Notes: generated by a model from the sequence alone, not told the origin. Shown: positions 10,601 to 21,995, counted from the stretch's first letter. The stretch is 64,000 nucleotides of DNA from Erigeron canadensis (GCF_010389155.1 NC_057769.1:8246735-8310734); one strand, 5' to 3'. Program-made: numbers and translations.

Positions 10601-13416
10601 TAGTATTTTTTCTGATTTGATTAGTGAAACATGTTGAATTTAGTGTCACGAAGAGACTGCCACCTTTTAAAAACGAACTGAATTTTGATTCTGTGGCTAT
10701 TTCTTCTTTGTTTTTATTTTTTATTTATCATTAACATAGAAACAACTTCTATCAACCCGTTGGTTGATAGATCACCTCAAATACCAGTAAGACCATGGCC
10801 TTTGGGTAAAACTAGATTTTTCTACTGTAAGTTTATGTAGATGGTGCTTTAAACGTGGAGGCACGAAGAATACTGAAAGGTGAGCAATGTATATGTCTTT
10901 TTCCATATGATGATGATATGAGTGTACCAACATCCGTACCTATTAGGTGCCTTTTGCAATATACCATCATGGGTAAAAATGTGTACCACTATAATTAAAA
11001 GGTTAAAGCAACTAATAGTGTACGCGATCTAAACACGGCTGATACTTCAATTAGGCTTTAATTAATCGAAAAAGCCAAAATTGCTTCTCCAATTCTCCTT
11101 TCATAATGATTCTTGACCCTACTAATTTTATTTTAAGCTTACTTATATTTGCTAGTGAACAAGTGGTGAAATATGGAAGGCTAATTCTGTCTGCCAATTA
11201 AAAATGTTTAAGCAATGAATTCAATATTTGTATGCTAATAGCAAACACTTTACTTGATAGAAGGAAAGTCCCTTTATAATCGAAAGAGATTGTTCATTAG
11301 TGCTTCTACATATATTGGCGGGACCGGTATTTGAATTTGGGTATGTTGTGCTGCCATTACATAAAATTTTCTTGAAAGCCTTGGCATATTATATTCTATA
11401 TCTGTTTTCATTACATCACCGAAAGTTAAAAGAAATTTCAGGGTAAACGTGTTCATACTTAGCTAGTTGCTACCACTACACCGATGGCTAACCCACTTTA
11501 CTATAGGTGACAAGATGGACAGATCACTCGGGTTGGGTAATGTGTCAAAATGGGTTGGGATTTTTATTTACGGGTATTTTTAGTGCAAGTCGGGCTGATT
11601 CCGTAACAACTTATTCTTTTATTGGTTGTTATCAACTTATCATAGATAAATATACACATATTTATAAAAGAATTTTTGAGATTGAATGCGCTCAAACACT
11701 ATTGGGCATTTGGCCCAATTTTAACCCGTTAACTCATTCCCTCTTTGACCCGTATGAGATACTCATAATTTAGAACCAAATGGACTAATTAAAATGTGTC
11801 AAAACTATGACGTCTACTATGTGCGTGTCCAGTGACTTTTAATATTCCAATAGTTTTTGATCAATTGTGAAAGCTTATTTCATGATATCTTCTTGACTGA
11901 AGAATCATTCTCTCTGATATTTCTATAAATTTGCTAGGATTTGTTAGCTATCAGATGTTTTTTTGTTAAGTTGTTCACTAAACTAGAGAACTTGATATAT
12001 TTTGCTACAGTATATGGGAGGCTGAAAGTGAGTTGCTTTCATAAGTTGGAGACAAGGACTGCGACAACTTGAATGCGTTTCTCAAGTCTGGTGAGCTTTT
12101 TTTCTTTCGTATATAGATGAATCATGATTCTCCTAACGAAATTGAATCACAGAGACACATGTTAGGTAAAACTAAAAATGTAGGACATCGGTCCGGCCTT
12201 GTATGATAATGCATCAACTGAAAATTGACTTAAAAATAATCCCATCATACCATGTTTCAGAATAAGGTTCAGGAGATACTCATAGTGGACCTAGTTGGTG
12301 ATATATGTGCATGTGCATACCTTTAATATTGTTATCTTCATCTTCTGCACTTCAAATAAAGATTGTAATTGTAGTGCTTCCGTGAATAAAGATTTATTAT
12401 GATAATACCTATATTGATTAGAAATGTTTCATCAGTCGCTAGTCAAGTATAATCACATGTCTAGTGTGTAATGAGACATGGTGCCTTTTTATCACCTATC
12501 AAATCCCTGATCTAGTTCAGTTTCGATATCAGGTTGCAGCATATAAAAATAAAGAAACTTCGCAAATGGTAAGATAGAACTACATTACAATTCATTGTAT
12601 GCCTACGAAAGAAACAAGGCAGCTAAAAGCAACTCAACCAAGTTTTTTTTATTTTTTTATTTTATTATTGTATGATATAGGATGACGTTGTGGCACTCCC
12701 GAATACATGACTAAAATGTACCTGAAGTAGTTGACCACGAGCAAGTCAAGTCTGTCTTTGTGGGTACGCTACATAAGCTATATATTGGAAAGTGGCAATC
12801 CTTCTAATTTACTATCCAATTTTCAAATGTTGATATCTTAAGTATGTAGTTGTGTATTTGATGGACATGACAGTTTATAATTTATATATAACTATATAAG
12901 TCACATATGTATCATTTAGGCAACAGGCCAAATGTTTGTATTACTTGATAATATAAGGTCACTGTATATTTTATATTGATATTTATACATACGAGTCATA
13001 TACTCGTATACTTACAATGTACTGTAGTTGATAACTTGACAGTTGACACCCACTCATATTATCAAAAATGATGTTACTGGGAGAAATATCATATGTGATC
13101 AAGAAGTCCCAGGTAGAAAGTCAAAAAATAAGACAAATATTGATTGAACAACCCACTAAAGAATTTTCCCCATGTGTTGTTTAAGCCATGTTATATAGGG
13201 ATTAGGGGAGATATATGGCAAAGAAAGAAAAAAGCATTAGTTTACGGTTGTGTTTTATTAACACAAAGTTCACAAAATTTAGGTTAGTAATCCAAAGGTT
13301 GAGATCAATACAACTTTATCTATAAAGTTAATTCAACATTAGAGGATCTTTATCAGTAAAATTATAATTTATCAATATTCAATACACCTCTAGTTCAATT
13401 GGATTTATTTAAACAA
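7610..13416. other. Long intergenic stretch with only repeat debris
   Basis: About 5.8 kb between the ALMT promoter and the Helitron cluster. Reading frames here are short and match no family I know. Two pieces look like transposon remains: 8190-8294, bounded by a perfect 12-bp inverted repeat (TAGATGTGGCAA and its complement), and about 11499-11830, a relatively GC-rich island with repeated GGTT/ACCC-type wording. No RNA gene was recognised. Confidence 0.5.
8190..8294. repeat. Short MITE-like element with 12-bp terminal inverted repeats
   Basis: TAGATGTGGCAA at about 8190-8201 and its exact reverse complement at 8283-8294 enclose about 80 bp that is richer in GC than its surroundings. No clear target duplication, so the superfamily is unknown. 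Confidence 0.4.
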
Positions 13417-15134
13417 TCTTAATCTTAATCTTAACATATACTATAAGACAGTTGAATTAATTACTTATTAACCAATCAAATCGTTCGATTTTATCAAATT
13501 GACTTTTGCTTATGTCATCATGTAGATAAATTATAAATTAAAAATTCTAATAATCATTATCCAAATATATTATTATATTATTATTTATATTAATTTGTAG
13601 AAAAAGTCTCATTAATTTACATTTTTTTGTTTTTCATCAATAATTTACACTTTTTAACCTGAATACTTAATTTATATTTATTTTCAGCCATTAACTTAAG
13701 AAAATTATTTAAAATTTATAATCATTTAATTAATAATTAATTAAAAAAATTTCAACATAATCTCTAAATAAAAGAAGGTACATAATTTTATCTTTTTTTT
13801 ATATATTAACTTTGTGTATCTTAATATATATTATAAGACAGTTGAACTAATGATTAATTAACCAATCACATCGTTCGATTTCATCAAATTGACTTTTGAT
13901 GATGTCATCATTTAGATAAACTACAAATTAAAAATCATAATAATCATTATCCAAATATATTAATATTTATATTAATTTGTATAAAAAGTCTCATTAATTT
14001 ACACTTTTTTGTTTTCCATCAATAATTTATACTTTTTAGCCTTGAATACTTCATTTATATTTATTTTTAGCCATCAACTTGAGAGAATTTTTTAAAATTT
14101 ACAATCATTTAATTAAATAAAAAAAATTTAACATATGAAATATTTTCTACAAAAAATAATTTGAAAACCTAATGACTTATTAACAAATATTAGAAGAGTA
14201 CTCATTGTTATCAAAGAATATAAAAATAATCCTAATTGTTATCATATTATCATAGAATAAGTGATTGAAAATAAACATATGCGTGTTATGAATGTGTATC
14301 ATGATTAAATACATATACTTAAATGTCAAGTACATGATCACAAATATGTTTATATTTTAATTCTTAATTATTTTTCCTAATAGTATCACATTATGAGTAC
14401 ATCTGTTTCAAAATATTCTATAATGGATAAATTATTATATATAGCATGTGCCTTGTGGAATGATTACGACAAACAATTCCATCAATATGTCTAGGCTAAT
14501 AATGACAGTGAGGAACCTATGATTATTGTACTACAACTTGCAAAATATAACACTTAAAAACGTGTTTTTTAAAATTGTAAGATTTTATGACTTAAATGTA
14601 TGAAGATCTAATATTGTTAATATCGTAAATCCTGTGTCCAGTGTTGGACACAGGTCTAAAATCTAGTTAATGTTTAAAGTTACAATTGTTACTCAAATCA
14701 AGAGTCCTAATTGTTATCAAAGAATATGAAAACAATCATAATTGTAATCTAATTATCATAAAACCGATGATTGGAAATAAACCTATTGGTGTTATAGACC
14801 CGCATCATGATCAATTACATATACTTAAATGTCAACTACAGGATCACAAGTATGTTTATATTTTAATTTTTAATTATCTTTCATATTAATATCACATTAT
14901 GAGTAAAACTGGTTTCAAAAAATTCGATGAGAGAGAAATAATTATAGCATGTGCCTTGTGGAATAACTACGACAAACAATTACATCAATATGTCTCAGCT
15001 AATAAAAAATGTGACGAACCTGTGATAATGGTACTACAACATCCAAAATATAACACTTGAAACCGTATATTTTCAAAATTATAAGTTTTTACGACTTAAA
15101 TATATGAAAACCTAATATTGACACTGGACACGGG
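13417..15134 (+). mobile_element. Non-autonomous Helitron (copy H1), split by a second Helitron
   Basis: The 5' end is TC (13417) after an A, reading TCTTAATCTTAATC and then ACTATAAGACAGTTGAA, the terminus shared by all copies here. The left part (13417-13818) is interrupted by H2 (13819-14666); the right part resumes at 14667 and matches the interior of copies H2 and H3. The right part stops inside the 3' hairpin (GGACACGGGTCTAAA, about 15123-15137), losing the terminal CTAG where it joins H3. No coding capacity. Confidence 0.7.
13819..14666 (+). mobile_element. Non-autonomous Helitron (copy H2), complete, inserted in H1
   Basis: Complete 848-bp element. It begins TCTTAATATATATTATAAGAC directly after an A and ends with a perfect 10-bp stem and 4-base loop (14631-14654: CCTGTGTCCA, GTGT, TGGACACAGG), followed by TCTAAAATCTAG and then T. 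TC at the 5' end, hairpin plus CTRR at the 3' end and insertion between A and T without target duplication are the Helitron signature. No open reading frame, so it would depend on a helicase supplied elsewhere. Confidence 0.85.
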
Positions 15135-16002
15135 TCTAAATCAAATTGACTTTCGTTTATGTTATCATTTAAATTAACTATAAATTAAAAGTCCTGATAA
15201 TCATTATCCATATATATTATTATATTAGTATTTATAATAATTTGTAGAAAAATTCTCATTAATTTATACTTTTTTGTTTTCAATCAATAATTTACAAATT
15301 TTAGCTCTGAATACTTAATTTATATATTTTTTAGCCATCTACTTGAGAGATTTTTAAAAATTTACAATCATTTAATTAATTAAAATAATTTCAACTACAA
15401 CATAGGGTTATTTGAATACTAAATCCAAATCAATAACTTCATTCAAGATTTATTCTATATCTTAATCAAAAAAGTACATAAATTTCTTTTTTTATATATT
15501 AGTTTTTAAGTTACAATTGTCACTCAAATCAAGAGTCCTAATTGTTATCAAAGAATATGAAAAACAATCATAGTTGTTATCTAATTATTATAGGACAGGT
15601 GATTAAAAACAAACCTATTTGTGTTATGAATCCGCTTCATGATCAAATACATATACTTGAATGTCAAGTACATTATCACAAGTATATTTATATTTTAATT
15701 ATTAATTATCTTTCATAATAGTATCACATTATGAGTACAACTGGTTTCAAAAAATTGTATAATTGAGAAATTATTATGGCATGTGCCATGTGGAATGACT
15801 ACGGCAAACAATTCCATCAATATGTCTCAGCTAATAATGACAGTGATGAACGTGTGATTATTGTACTACAACTTACAAAGTATAACACTTGGAACCATTT
15901 AACTTCAAAATTATAAGCTTTTATGACTTAAATGTATAAAGATCTAATATTGATAATATCGTAAACTCCGTGTCCAGTGTTAGACACGAGTCTAAAATCT
16001 AG
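15135..16002 (+). mobile_element. Non-autonomous Helitron (copy H3), 5' truncated
   Basis: Begins abruptly at TCAAATTGACTTTCG, which is internal to the other copies, so the first 70 or so bases are missing. Ends with the family hairpin (about 15969-15990: TCCGTGTCCA, GTGT, TAGACACGAG) and TCTAAAATCTAG before T. The 5' break coincides with the truncated 3' end of H1, suggesting a deletion or unequal exchange between two related copies. Confidence 0.75.
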
Positions 16003-16739
16003 TCATAAGCTATATGTCATCACTAATTCATCATACAATTTTTTAATTTATTTTGCATTGAAGTTTTTATTCGAATTAACACCAATGTTAGCTATCATAA
16101 AATAAAAACAAATATTATAGTAATAAAAAAAGGTAAAATCTTGATCATTTAAAACATGATCAAGATTTAATAAGAATAAAATTGATGCATAAAGATTCTA
16201 TATAAAGAAATGCACAAAAATTTACAAATGATGTGTGTATAAACAACTATATACATATGAAACTGTAACACCCCGAGCTAGGCTCGAAATATTACCGAAA
16301 ATATATAGCGTATGCATGGAATTATTGTAGAATAAGTCTAAATGAATAAAAAGGATCCGATGAATCCAACCTCAATATAAAGTACAAATGCATTATCAAA
16401 GATGGCTATCGATCCTACGCATAAAGTAAAGCAATGGACGAATGAATCCTTGATCCACAAAAGTCCAAGCCCGAGTCCAACATAAGTATCTATCAAATTT
16501 CACATCCAAGAATTTCTTATTTACCTGAAAAGTGTACTAAACAAAGTTAACACTAGGTTGGTGAGTTCGTAGTAATGGTTCGCAAGGAACCATTGTCAAT
16601 AGTCACAATGTCAATCATGATAAGGACATATAAAGTAAGGTAGTTACGTGTAATAGATGAATGAGCGAATGAGCACAAGTGGTGAAAATATCCAAGTCAT
16701 GTATTGTGTGTATGCATATGTCGGGACGGATATCCAATG

Positions 16740-17068
16740 TGTTGTCCCAGTAGGATCAAGAACAAGAAATATGTAATAAACTTTGAATATAGAATGAATT
16801 GTCGTTATTACACACTTGTTAATTGTCTACCGTACATATCCTATATATACTAATTGAATGGTTACGAGTGAACCATTGCAATGCTTCGGTGGTGGTGTTT
16901 GGTGGTAACCGCCACCCTTTCCTACGGTGGTGATGGTTGTGTCTTTTGGCCAACCATTACACCCTTTCAAGTATTATCTAATTACATAATCACACCTTTT
17001 AATTACATACTAATATAATTATGCCTATAAGTCTTCGTTTTTAACTATGTCGATGGTTAATTCCAACA
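16740..17068 (-). repeat. 3' LTR of the Gag-only element
   Basis: 329 bp, TG to CA on the plus strand, 4 differences from the other LTR, all within its last 80 bases. Lies just outside the purine tract at 17069-17080. Confidence 0.93.
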
Positions 17069-17080
17069 TTCTCCCCCTTA
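17069..17080 (-). other. Polypurine tract of the Gag-only element
   Basis: On the minus strand TAAGGGGGAGAA directly precedes the 3' LTR, the expected plus-strand primer. Confidence 0.85.
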
Positions 17081-17121
17081 ACCATTGACGTAGTTAATCT
17101 TCAATCTTGTGAGCAATATCT

Positions 17122-18414
17122 TTATTTGTACTTTGAATTTCCTTTCAACTTATGCTTGATCTTTTGAACCAACTTTGAAGTAATAGTGCTCCAAAAGTGT
17201 GTCTTGACTTTAGGCTTTCTTCCTTCATACATATCATTGCTTTTGACTTGTTGATCTTCCATGCTTAGTTCCTCATAGTCCTCTTTAGTCTTTTTCTCTT
17301 GATCAAGTCTTCCTTCATATTTTTCTAGTAGAAATTTTCCCCACTTTAAGTCTTCATCATCATCGAAATTTTCAAACAAATTGTTTTGATTCATTGGCGC
17401 ATCCTTGCTAAGTTTTTCTTGAGTCTTGTTAAAGCTTGTGGACGCCATTAATAATTGTGGTTCTACGTCCTCTTCCACAAGGTTTGATACTTCTTCTCTT
17501 TGTCGTCTTTGAGGTCTTCGTCGACAATCTAATGCATAATGTCCAAGTTTATTACAATTATAGCATCTTACATTATTCACATTCCTTGTAAATCCTTCTT
17601 GATCTTGAGGGGTTTTCTTTTCTTCATTGTAACTCTTGAATGTATCTTTCGAATAATTATCGTTTCTTCCATGTTGTCTTGAATTGTCATAACCTCGGTT
17701 ATGTGGTGGAACATATCTTCCTCTTCCTTGATTATCATAGCGTTGTCTTCGACCATTGTTGTCATGTCTTGTAAATAATAGTTTATCTTGATGCTCGAAG
17801 ATCTTTCCTTTCTTAATCTTTATCCTTTCTTCAAAGGTCTTTAATCTTCCAATAGCTTCGTCGAAAGTCAGTTCATCTAGATCCAAGTATTGCTTAATTG
17901 ACGCCACAATTTGAATGAATCTCTCTGGTACAGAATTTAACAATTTTCGCACACGGGTTGCATCATCGAGTGTTGATCCAAAACTTGTCATTTGTGATGT
18001 AATACTTGTCATTTTCGCGGTAAATGAATCAATAGTTTCGTCTTCCTCCATTTGTAACATCTCAAATTCGGATTTGAGAGTTTGTAGTTTCGCCTTTTGT
18101 ACTCGATCTACTCCAACATTTCGAGTCTTTAATGTATCCCAAACTTCTTTTGCATTTGTGCAACTTGCTACTTGCAATATCATATCTTCAGGTAATCCTT
18201 GAAATAGATACCCAATCGCGGTCTTGTCTCGCTTTTCATCGGCTTTACTTTTATCAGACGCGACCATTTCCCATAGATCATTTGCTTGTAAAATGATCTT
18301 CATTCTTATCGACCATATCGTATAATTTGTTGTCGTCAACAAGGGACATTGGAAATAGTGTGTCGATCCTATTCCCTTATTGTTATTCGAATTCTCCGCA
18401 TCTTCTTTACCCAT
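17122..18414 (-). CDS. Copia-type Gag polyprotein, 430 aa, with CCHC zinc knuckle
   Basis: Uninterrupted Gag of the non-autonomous element. Residues about 20-200 match the UBN2/retrotransposon Gag domain (LLTTTNYTIWSIRMK, VWDTLKTRN, LLNSVPERF). Residues about 225-270 are a basic RGRY/NRGY-rich RNA-binding stretch. CYNCNKLGHYALDC at about 283-296 is a perfect C-x2-C-x4-H-x4-C knuckle for packaging RNA. The acidic C-terminal 120 residues (EEDVEP, FDDDEDLKWG, KKTKEDYEE) are not protease: no D-S/T-G motif. Start is the first ATG after the leader, stop lies 54 bases before the 3' LTR, and there is no frameshift. An intact Gag in an element without Pol suggests selection on Gag in cis. It presumably forms virus-like particles in the cytoplasm with Pol from a related element. 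Confidence 0.93.
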   Translation of the reverse strand: MGKEDAENSNNNKGIGSTHYFQCPLLTTTNYTIWSIRMKIILQANDLWEMVASDKSKADEKRDKTAIGYLFQGLPEDMILQVASCTNAKEVWDTLKTRNVGVDRVQKAKLQTLKSEFEMLQMEEDETIDSFTAKMTSITSQMTSFGSTLDDATRVRKLLNSVPERFIQIVASIKQYLDLDELTFDEAIGRLKTFEERIKIKKGKIFEHQDKLLFTRHDNNGRRQRYDNQGRGRYVPPHNRGYDNSRQHGRNDNYSKDTFKSYNEEKKTPQDQEGFTRNVNNVRCYNCNKLGHYALDCRRRPQRRQREEVSNLVEEDVEPQLLMASTSFNKTQEKLSKDAPMNQNNLFENFDDDEDLKWGKFLLEKYEGRLDQEKKTKEDYEELSMEDQQVKSNDMYEGRKPKVKTHFWSTITSKLVQKIKHKLKGNSKYK

Positions 18415-19384
18415 AGTTATTTTATAAAAGTTTCTAAAACAATCTTAGTTTTATAAAATAAAATCCTTTTGATAAATCTTTTTACTATATGTTTTCACAA
18501 TAGAAAACACTAGCCTTTGACTGTTCATCTTTTGTATGACACCTTTTCTTTATACGGATAAAACTAACTTAATTTATTAATAAAACAAGATGAGTTTTAA
18601 TAATAAAAAACTGGGAATAGTAGTGTCGGTTCTTACACCTTACTTTTCTACTTTATTCAATCAAACAGCGGTTCTTTTTCTCCACACGTTTCCGCTATAC
18701 ACTGCTTCTTCTATATCTCCAAATCTGCTTCTTTCTTCTTCCAAATTTGTCGCACAAAAACCCCCAAAAATTAGGGTTCTTCTTCTACTCTCTCTGAATC
18801 GATATGCTTCTGAATCGATTTTCTTCTTCTGAATGAAGTTATCTTCTATTTATCTTTCTAGTAATCTGATTGAAACAACAGTTTCAATTTTAAAATCTGA
18901 TCGATGGTCTGTTGTTCGGTAACGACGAACAATTAACGGTTTCTTTTGCTTTCTGATTGAAACACTAATGTTTCAATGTTTGTAACGGATCGAAAAACGG
19001 TTTCGATATTTTGGTTATTCGGTAACGGCGAACTGAATCTCTTATTTTCTGGATGGATTATATCAACGGCGATTGAAACGGCAATCGGGTAACGGTGATT
19101 GAAAACGGCAATCAAGATGAATGTAATCGGCGATTGAATACGACAATCGAAGTTGTTGTATGCGGTGATTGAAAACGGCAATCGAAGTTGTTGTAACGGC
19201 GATTGAGAACGACAATCGAAGCGGTTGTAAATGGCGATTGAAGACGGCAATCGAAGTGACTGAAAATGGCAGTCTATTAAACGGCAATCGAGTAAGAACG
19301 GTACTCAATTGTAAGGTATGTTTTTCTGATTTTGTTAAAATGAAAACTGGTGATTTGGGGTTGATTCCATATCACGAAAACTGT
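18415..19384 (-). other. Untranslated leader of the Gag-only element
   Basis: About 970 bp between the primer-binding site and the Gag start, unusually long for copia. Its upstream third (19063-19290) is a minisatellite; the rest is T-rich or A-rich with a stretch near 18700-18840 that resembles a plant gene 5' UTR (TTAGGGTTCTTC). It probably holds packaging and dimerisation signals; no coding potential seen on this strand. Confidence 0.6.
19063..19290. repeat. Minisatellite in the element leader, GGCGATTGAAAACGGCAATC-type units
   Basis: About seven imperfect units of 30-40 bp, each pairing GGCGATTGA with ACGGCAATCGA, often separated by GTTGTAA. Because GATTG and CAATC are reverse complements, each unit can form a small hairpin in the RNA. 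Short open frames on both strands here are repeat artefacts. Confidence 0.8.
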
Positions 19385-19396
19385 GCTCTGATACCA
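19385..19396 (-). other. Primer-binding site of the Gag-only element (initiator-Met tRNA)
   Basis: TGGTATCAGAGC on the minus strand, one base inside the 5' LTR, complementary to the 3' end of plant initiator methionine tRNA; the standard copia primer. Confidence 0.92.
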
Positions 19397-19397
19397 C

Positions 19398-19726
19398 TGT
19401 TGTCCCAGTAGGATCAAGAACAAGAAATATGTAATAAACTTTGAATATAGAATGAATTGTCGTTATTACACACTTGTTAATTGTCTACCGTACATATCCT
19501 ATATATACTAATTGAATGGTTACGAGTGAACCATTGCAATGCTTCGGTGGTGGTGTTTGGTGGTAACCGCCACCCTTTCCTACGGTGGTGATGGTTGTGT
19601 CTTTTGGCCAACCATTACACCCTTTCAAGTATTATCTAATTACATAATCACACCTTCTAATTACGTACTAATATAATTAAGCCTATAAGTCTTCGTTTTT
19701 AATTATGTCGATGGTTAATTCCAACA
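19398..19726 (-). repeat. 5' LTR of the Gag-only element
   Basis: 329 bp, TG to CA on the plus strand, followed by the target duplication CAATG at 19727-19731. Transcription of the element would start here and run leftward. Confidence 0.93.
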
Positions 19727-19770
19727 CAATGTAGACCAACCATGTCACAATGTCATATCAGAATAAGATC

Positions 19771-20272
19771 ATATGTGTAGTTGTGTGTAAAGCGCGACAA
19801 TATGTATAGTTGTGTGTAAAGCGCGATAGTATGTATAAGTTGCGTGTAAAGCGCGAAAATATGTATAGTTGCGTGTAAAGCGCGACAATATGTATAAGTT
19901 GCGTGTAAAGCGCGACAATATGTATAGTTGCGTGTAAAGCGCGACAATATGTATAAGTTGCGTGTAAAGCGCGACAATATGTATAAGTTGCGTGTAAAGC
20001 GCGATAGTATGTATAGTTGCGTGTAAAGCGCGATAATATGTATAAGTTGCGTGTAAAGCGCGTACATATGTATAGTTGCGTGTAAAGCGAGAAAATATGT
20101 ATAGTTGCGTGTAAAGCGCGGCAATATGTATAAGTTGCGTGTAAAGCGCGACAATATGTATAAGTTGCGTGTAAAGCGCGATAGTATGTATAGTTGCGTG
20201 TAAAGCGCGACAGTATGTATAAGTTGCGTGTAAAACGCGTACATATGTATAGTTTGGTGTAAAGCGCGTAAA
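19771..20272. repeat. 29/30-bp tandem repeat array, about 17 units
   Basis: Units alternate between a 29-bp form (ATGTATAGTTGCGTGTAAAG, then CGCGACAAT) and a 30-bp form with an extra A (GTATAAGTTG). Variation is mostly at the tail (ACAAT, ATAGT, AAAAT, TACAT). Units abut with no spacers. The array lies inside the solo LTR just beyond the Gag-only insertion, and a diverged relative (GCGTGTAAACCGC) at about 22079 suggests the motif belonged to the LTR. Long frames in three phases arise only from the periodicity. Confidence 0.95.
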
Positions 20273-20579
20273 GTCTCTCATCCCACAAATCATCCAAACC
20301 ACCATGCACATACATTTCATACGACTTTACATTTAAGGAATCATTGATGCTTATATATAGGGTCACCCGTAGCCTTCCCACCACATCTCAAATTCATTAA
20401 ATGTATCATCGTCTTCCATATATGTACAACTATCCTAACCACATCTCATAATCATAAACGAATGTATAATCAACCAATTGACATATGAGTATATGATGCA
20501 TAGTAAATACGTGTAATGAATGGCCACAAGTAGTGCCAATATCGAATCATGCATAGTATGTATGTGATGTGTGAAATCT

Positions 20580-21995
20580 AGTAATAAAATTTATAAACAC
20601 AATTTACCTAAATACTGACCACTACACACTCACAGGCAGTGTACCTGATCGCATGCAGTATAGTAAAGCTGGTAAGCCGAAATCGTTCACAAAGACTATT
20701 ATAAGTAATTGTAACAATTAAGTGATTCAAGTAAAAATGAGGGGTTTTGTGACCGAATTGCCACGTTGCAAGTAGTTAGTAAAAGAGTTAGTAATCCCTC
20801 AGGATTAATCGAAAGAGGAGTTTGTTGTTTAAAACAAGAATTTAAAGGTCACCCATCTTGATTTTGCTCGACAACTTGTTAAGATTGGTTCAAATCCAAT
20901 TTGTTGATTAAATGACCGAGACTCAAATTAATCTTCAACCCCGTACCCGTCAAGTTTACAACTTATTTGACTCTCTTGTATAAACTAGTTCCATTATTAA
21001 GACCGGTACCCCGAGACGCCTTTTTATAACTTCTCTAGTTCAACAATGGTTTTGATCATTTCAGATAACAATTGTGTCTATTGGTTGTACCCAACCATCA
21101 ACCCATTAATCCTTATTAATTATTAATTCTCTTCTACCGTACCCGTCATAGAACCAATCGCTTCTAACCAAGCGATCAAAATAACTTCTACCCAACCCTA
21201 GTTGCCACTAAGCTTGTATAAAGATTATTCGCAATTAATAATTAAATAACAAAGAATTAATAGATTAAGATCGCGACACAACGTTAAATCAAATCACTTG
21301 AATTATAAAATATTGTGCATTCCTTACATATTGTCTCACTCCATCAAGATGGATGAAGAGGCGATTAGCCACTCATATTAAAATACGAATAACGAATCAA
21401 ATATAGAGAATTCATCGTTACTGAATGCAAGGAATTGAAAACGAATAACGGAATGATTACAATCAAGCTTGAGATCCTTCAAAATTATTGAATATAAGAA
21501 AAACCCTTGAAAAATGCTCAGAAATCGTCTGGAAAGTGAAGTTGGGGTTTTTAGAATGTTTTTGCAAGCTATTTATATGATCCAAAATTATGCAGATTCG
21601 GCGCCAAACTGCATTGCAGTCCCAGACTACGTCGCAGTTCTCCCCTTTTGACTTCTGTTGACTTTGACTTCCTTGACTGGTCTTTTGGTGTATATGGTCT
21701 AACTGCGTCGCAGTTTCAGCCTACTGCGAAGCAGTTTTATCCTCGACAAACATTACTGCGACGCATCATGAGCCTGCGCCGCAGTACGCGTTGACTTGCA
21801 TTGACTAGCATTGACTTTCTTCTAACCTTCACTCTCTTGCCTCGTAAAACGTCCGTAAGCACTTGTTTTACTCCAGAAACTTCGTTTTCTTCAGATTATC
21901 GCTTAGGTACCTGTTATCAACCTGAAACACTAACAAATACCATAAACGCACCAAATGTATATGAAAATGAATTTTAAACATCAATAATCAACTAC
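20580..21995. repeat. Unclassified dispersed-repeat segment inside the solo LTR
   Basis: Non-coding stretch whose composition differs from the flanking LTR: it begins near CACTCACAGGCAGTGTACC and ends near TACCTGTTATCAACCTGAAAC. It includes several GCGTCGCAGT/GCCGCAGT motifs at 21610-21800. The wording resembles a repeat widespread in eudicot genomes, but I could not find its ends or a target duplication, so it may be a separate insertion or part of the LTR. Confidence 0.35.

Larger units (their letters stand above)
16740..19726 (-). mobile_element. Complete Gag-only (TR-GAG type) copia-like LTR retrotransposon
   Basis: A 2,987-bp element on the minus strand with TSD CAATG (16735-16739 and 19727-19731). 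LTRs are 16740-17068 and 19398-19726, 329 bp each, bounded by TG and CA, with 4 mismatches by eye (about 98.8% identical), so insertion is recent. The primer-binding site matches initiator-Met tRNA and a purine tract adjoins the 3' LTR. The only coding region is Gag (18414-17122); there is no room for protease, integrase, reverse transcriptase or RNase H. This is the architecture described as TR-GAG: a Gag-encoding element that relies on Pol from a partner. Confidence 0.93.

Noticed and set aside
11507..11773. 88-codon plus-strand frame
   Set aside because: Falls in repeat-like sequence and matches no protein family I know.
17915..18202. 95-codon plus-strand frame
   Set aside because: Antisense shadow of the Gag coding sequence.
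19771..20272. CRISPR-like array of about 29-bp repeats
   Set aside because: Units abut with no unique spacers, and this is a plant nuclear LTR.
19753..20384. Three overlapping long open frames (163-208 codons) on the minus strand with periodic ALYTQL/RFTRN-type peptides
   Set aside because: They exist only because 29/30-bp units without stops repeat in all three phases; no start context, no family, no non-repetitive part.
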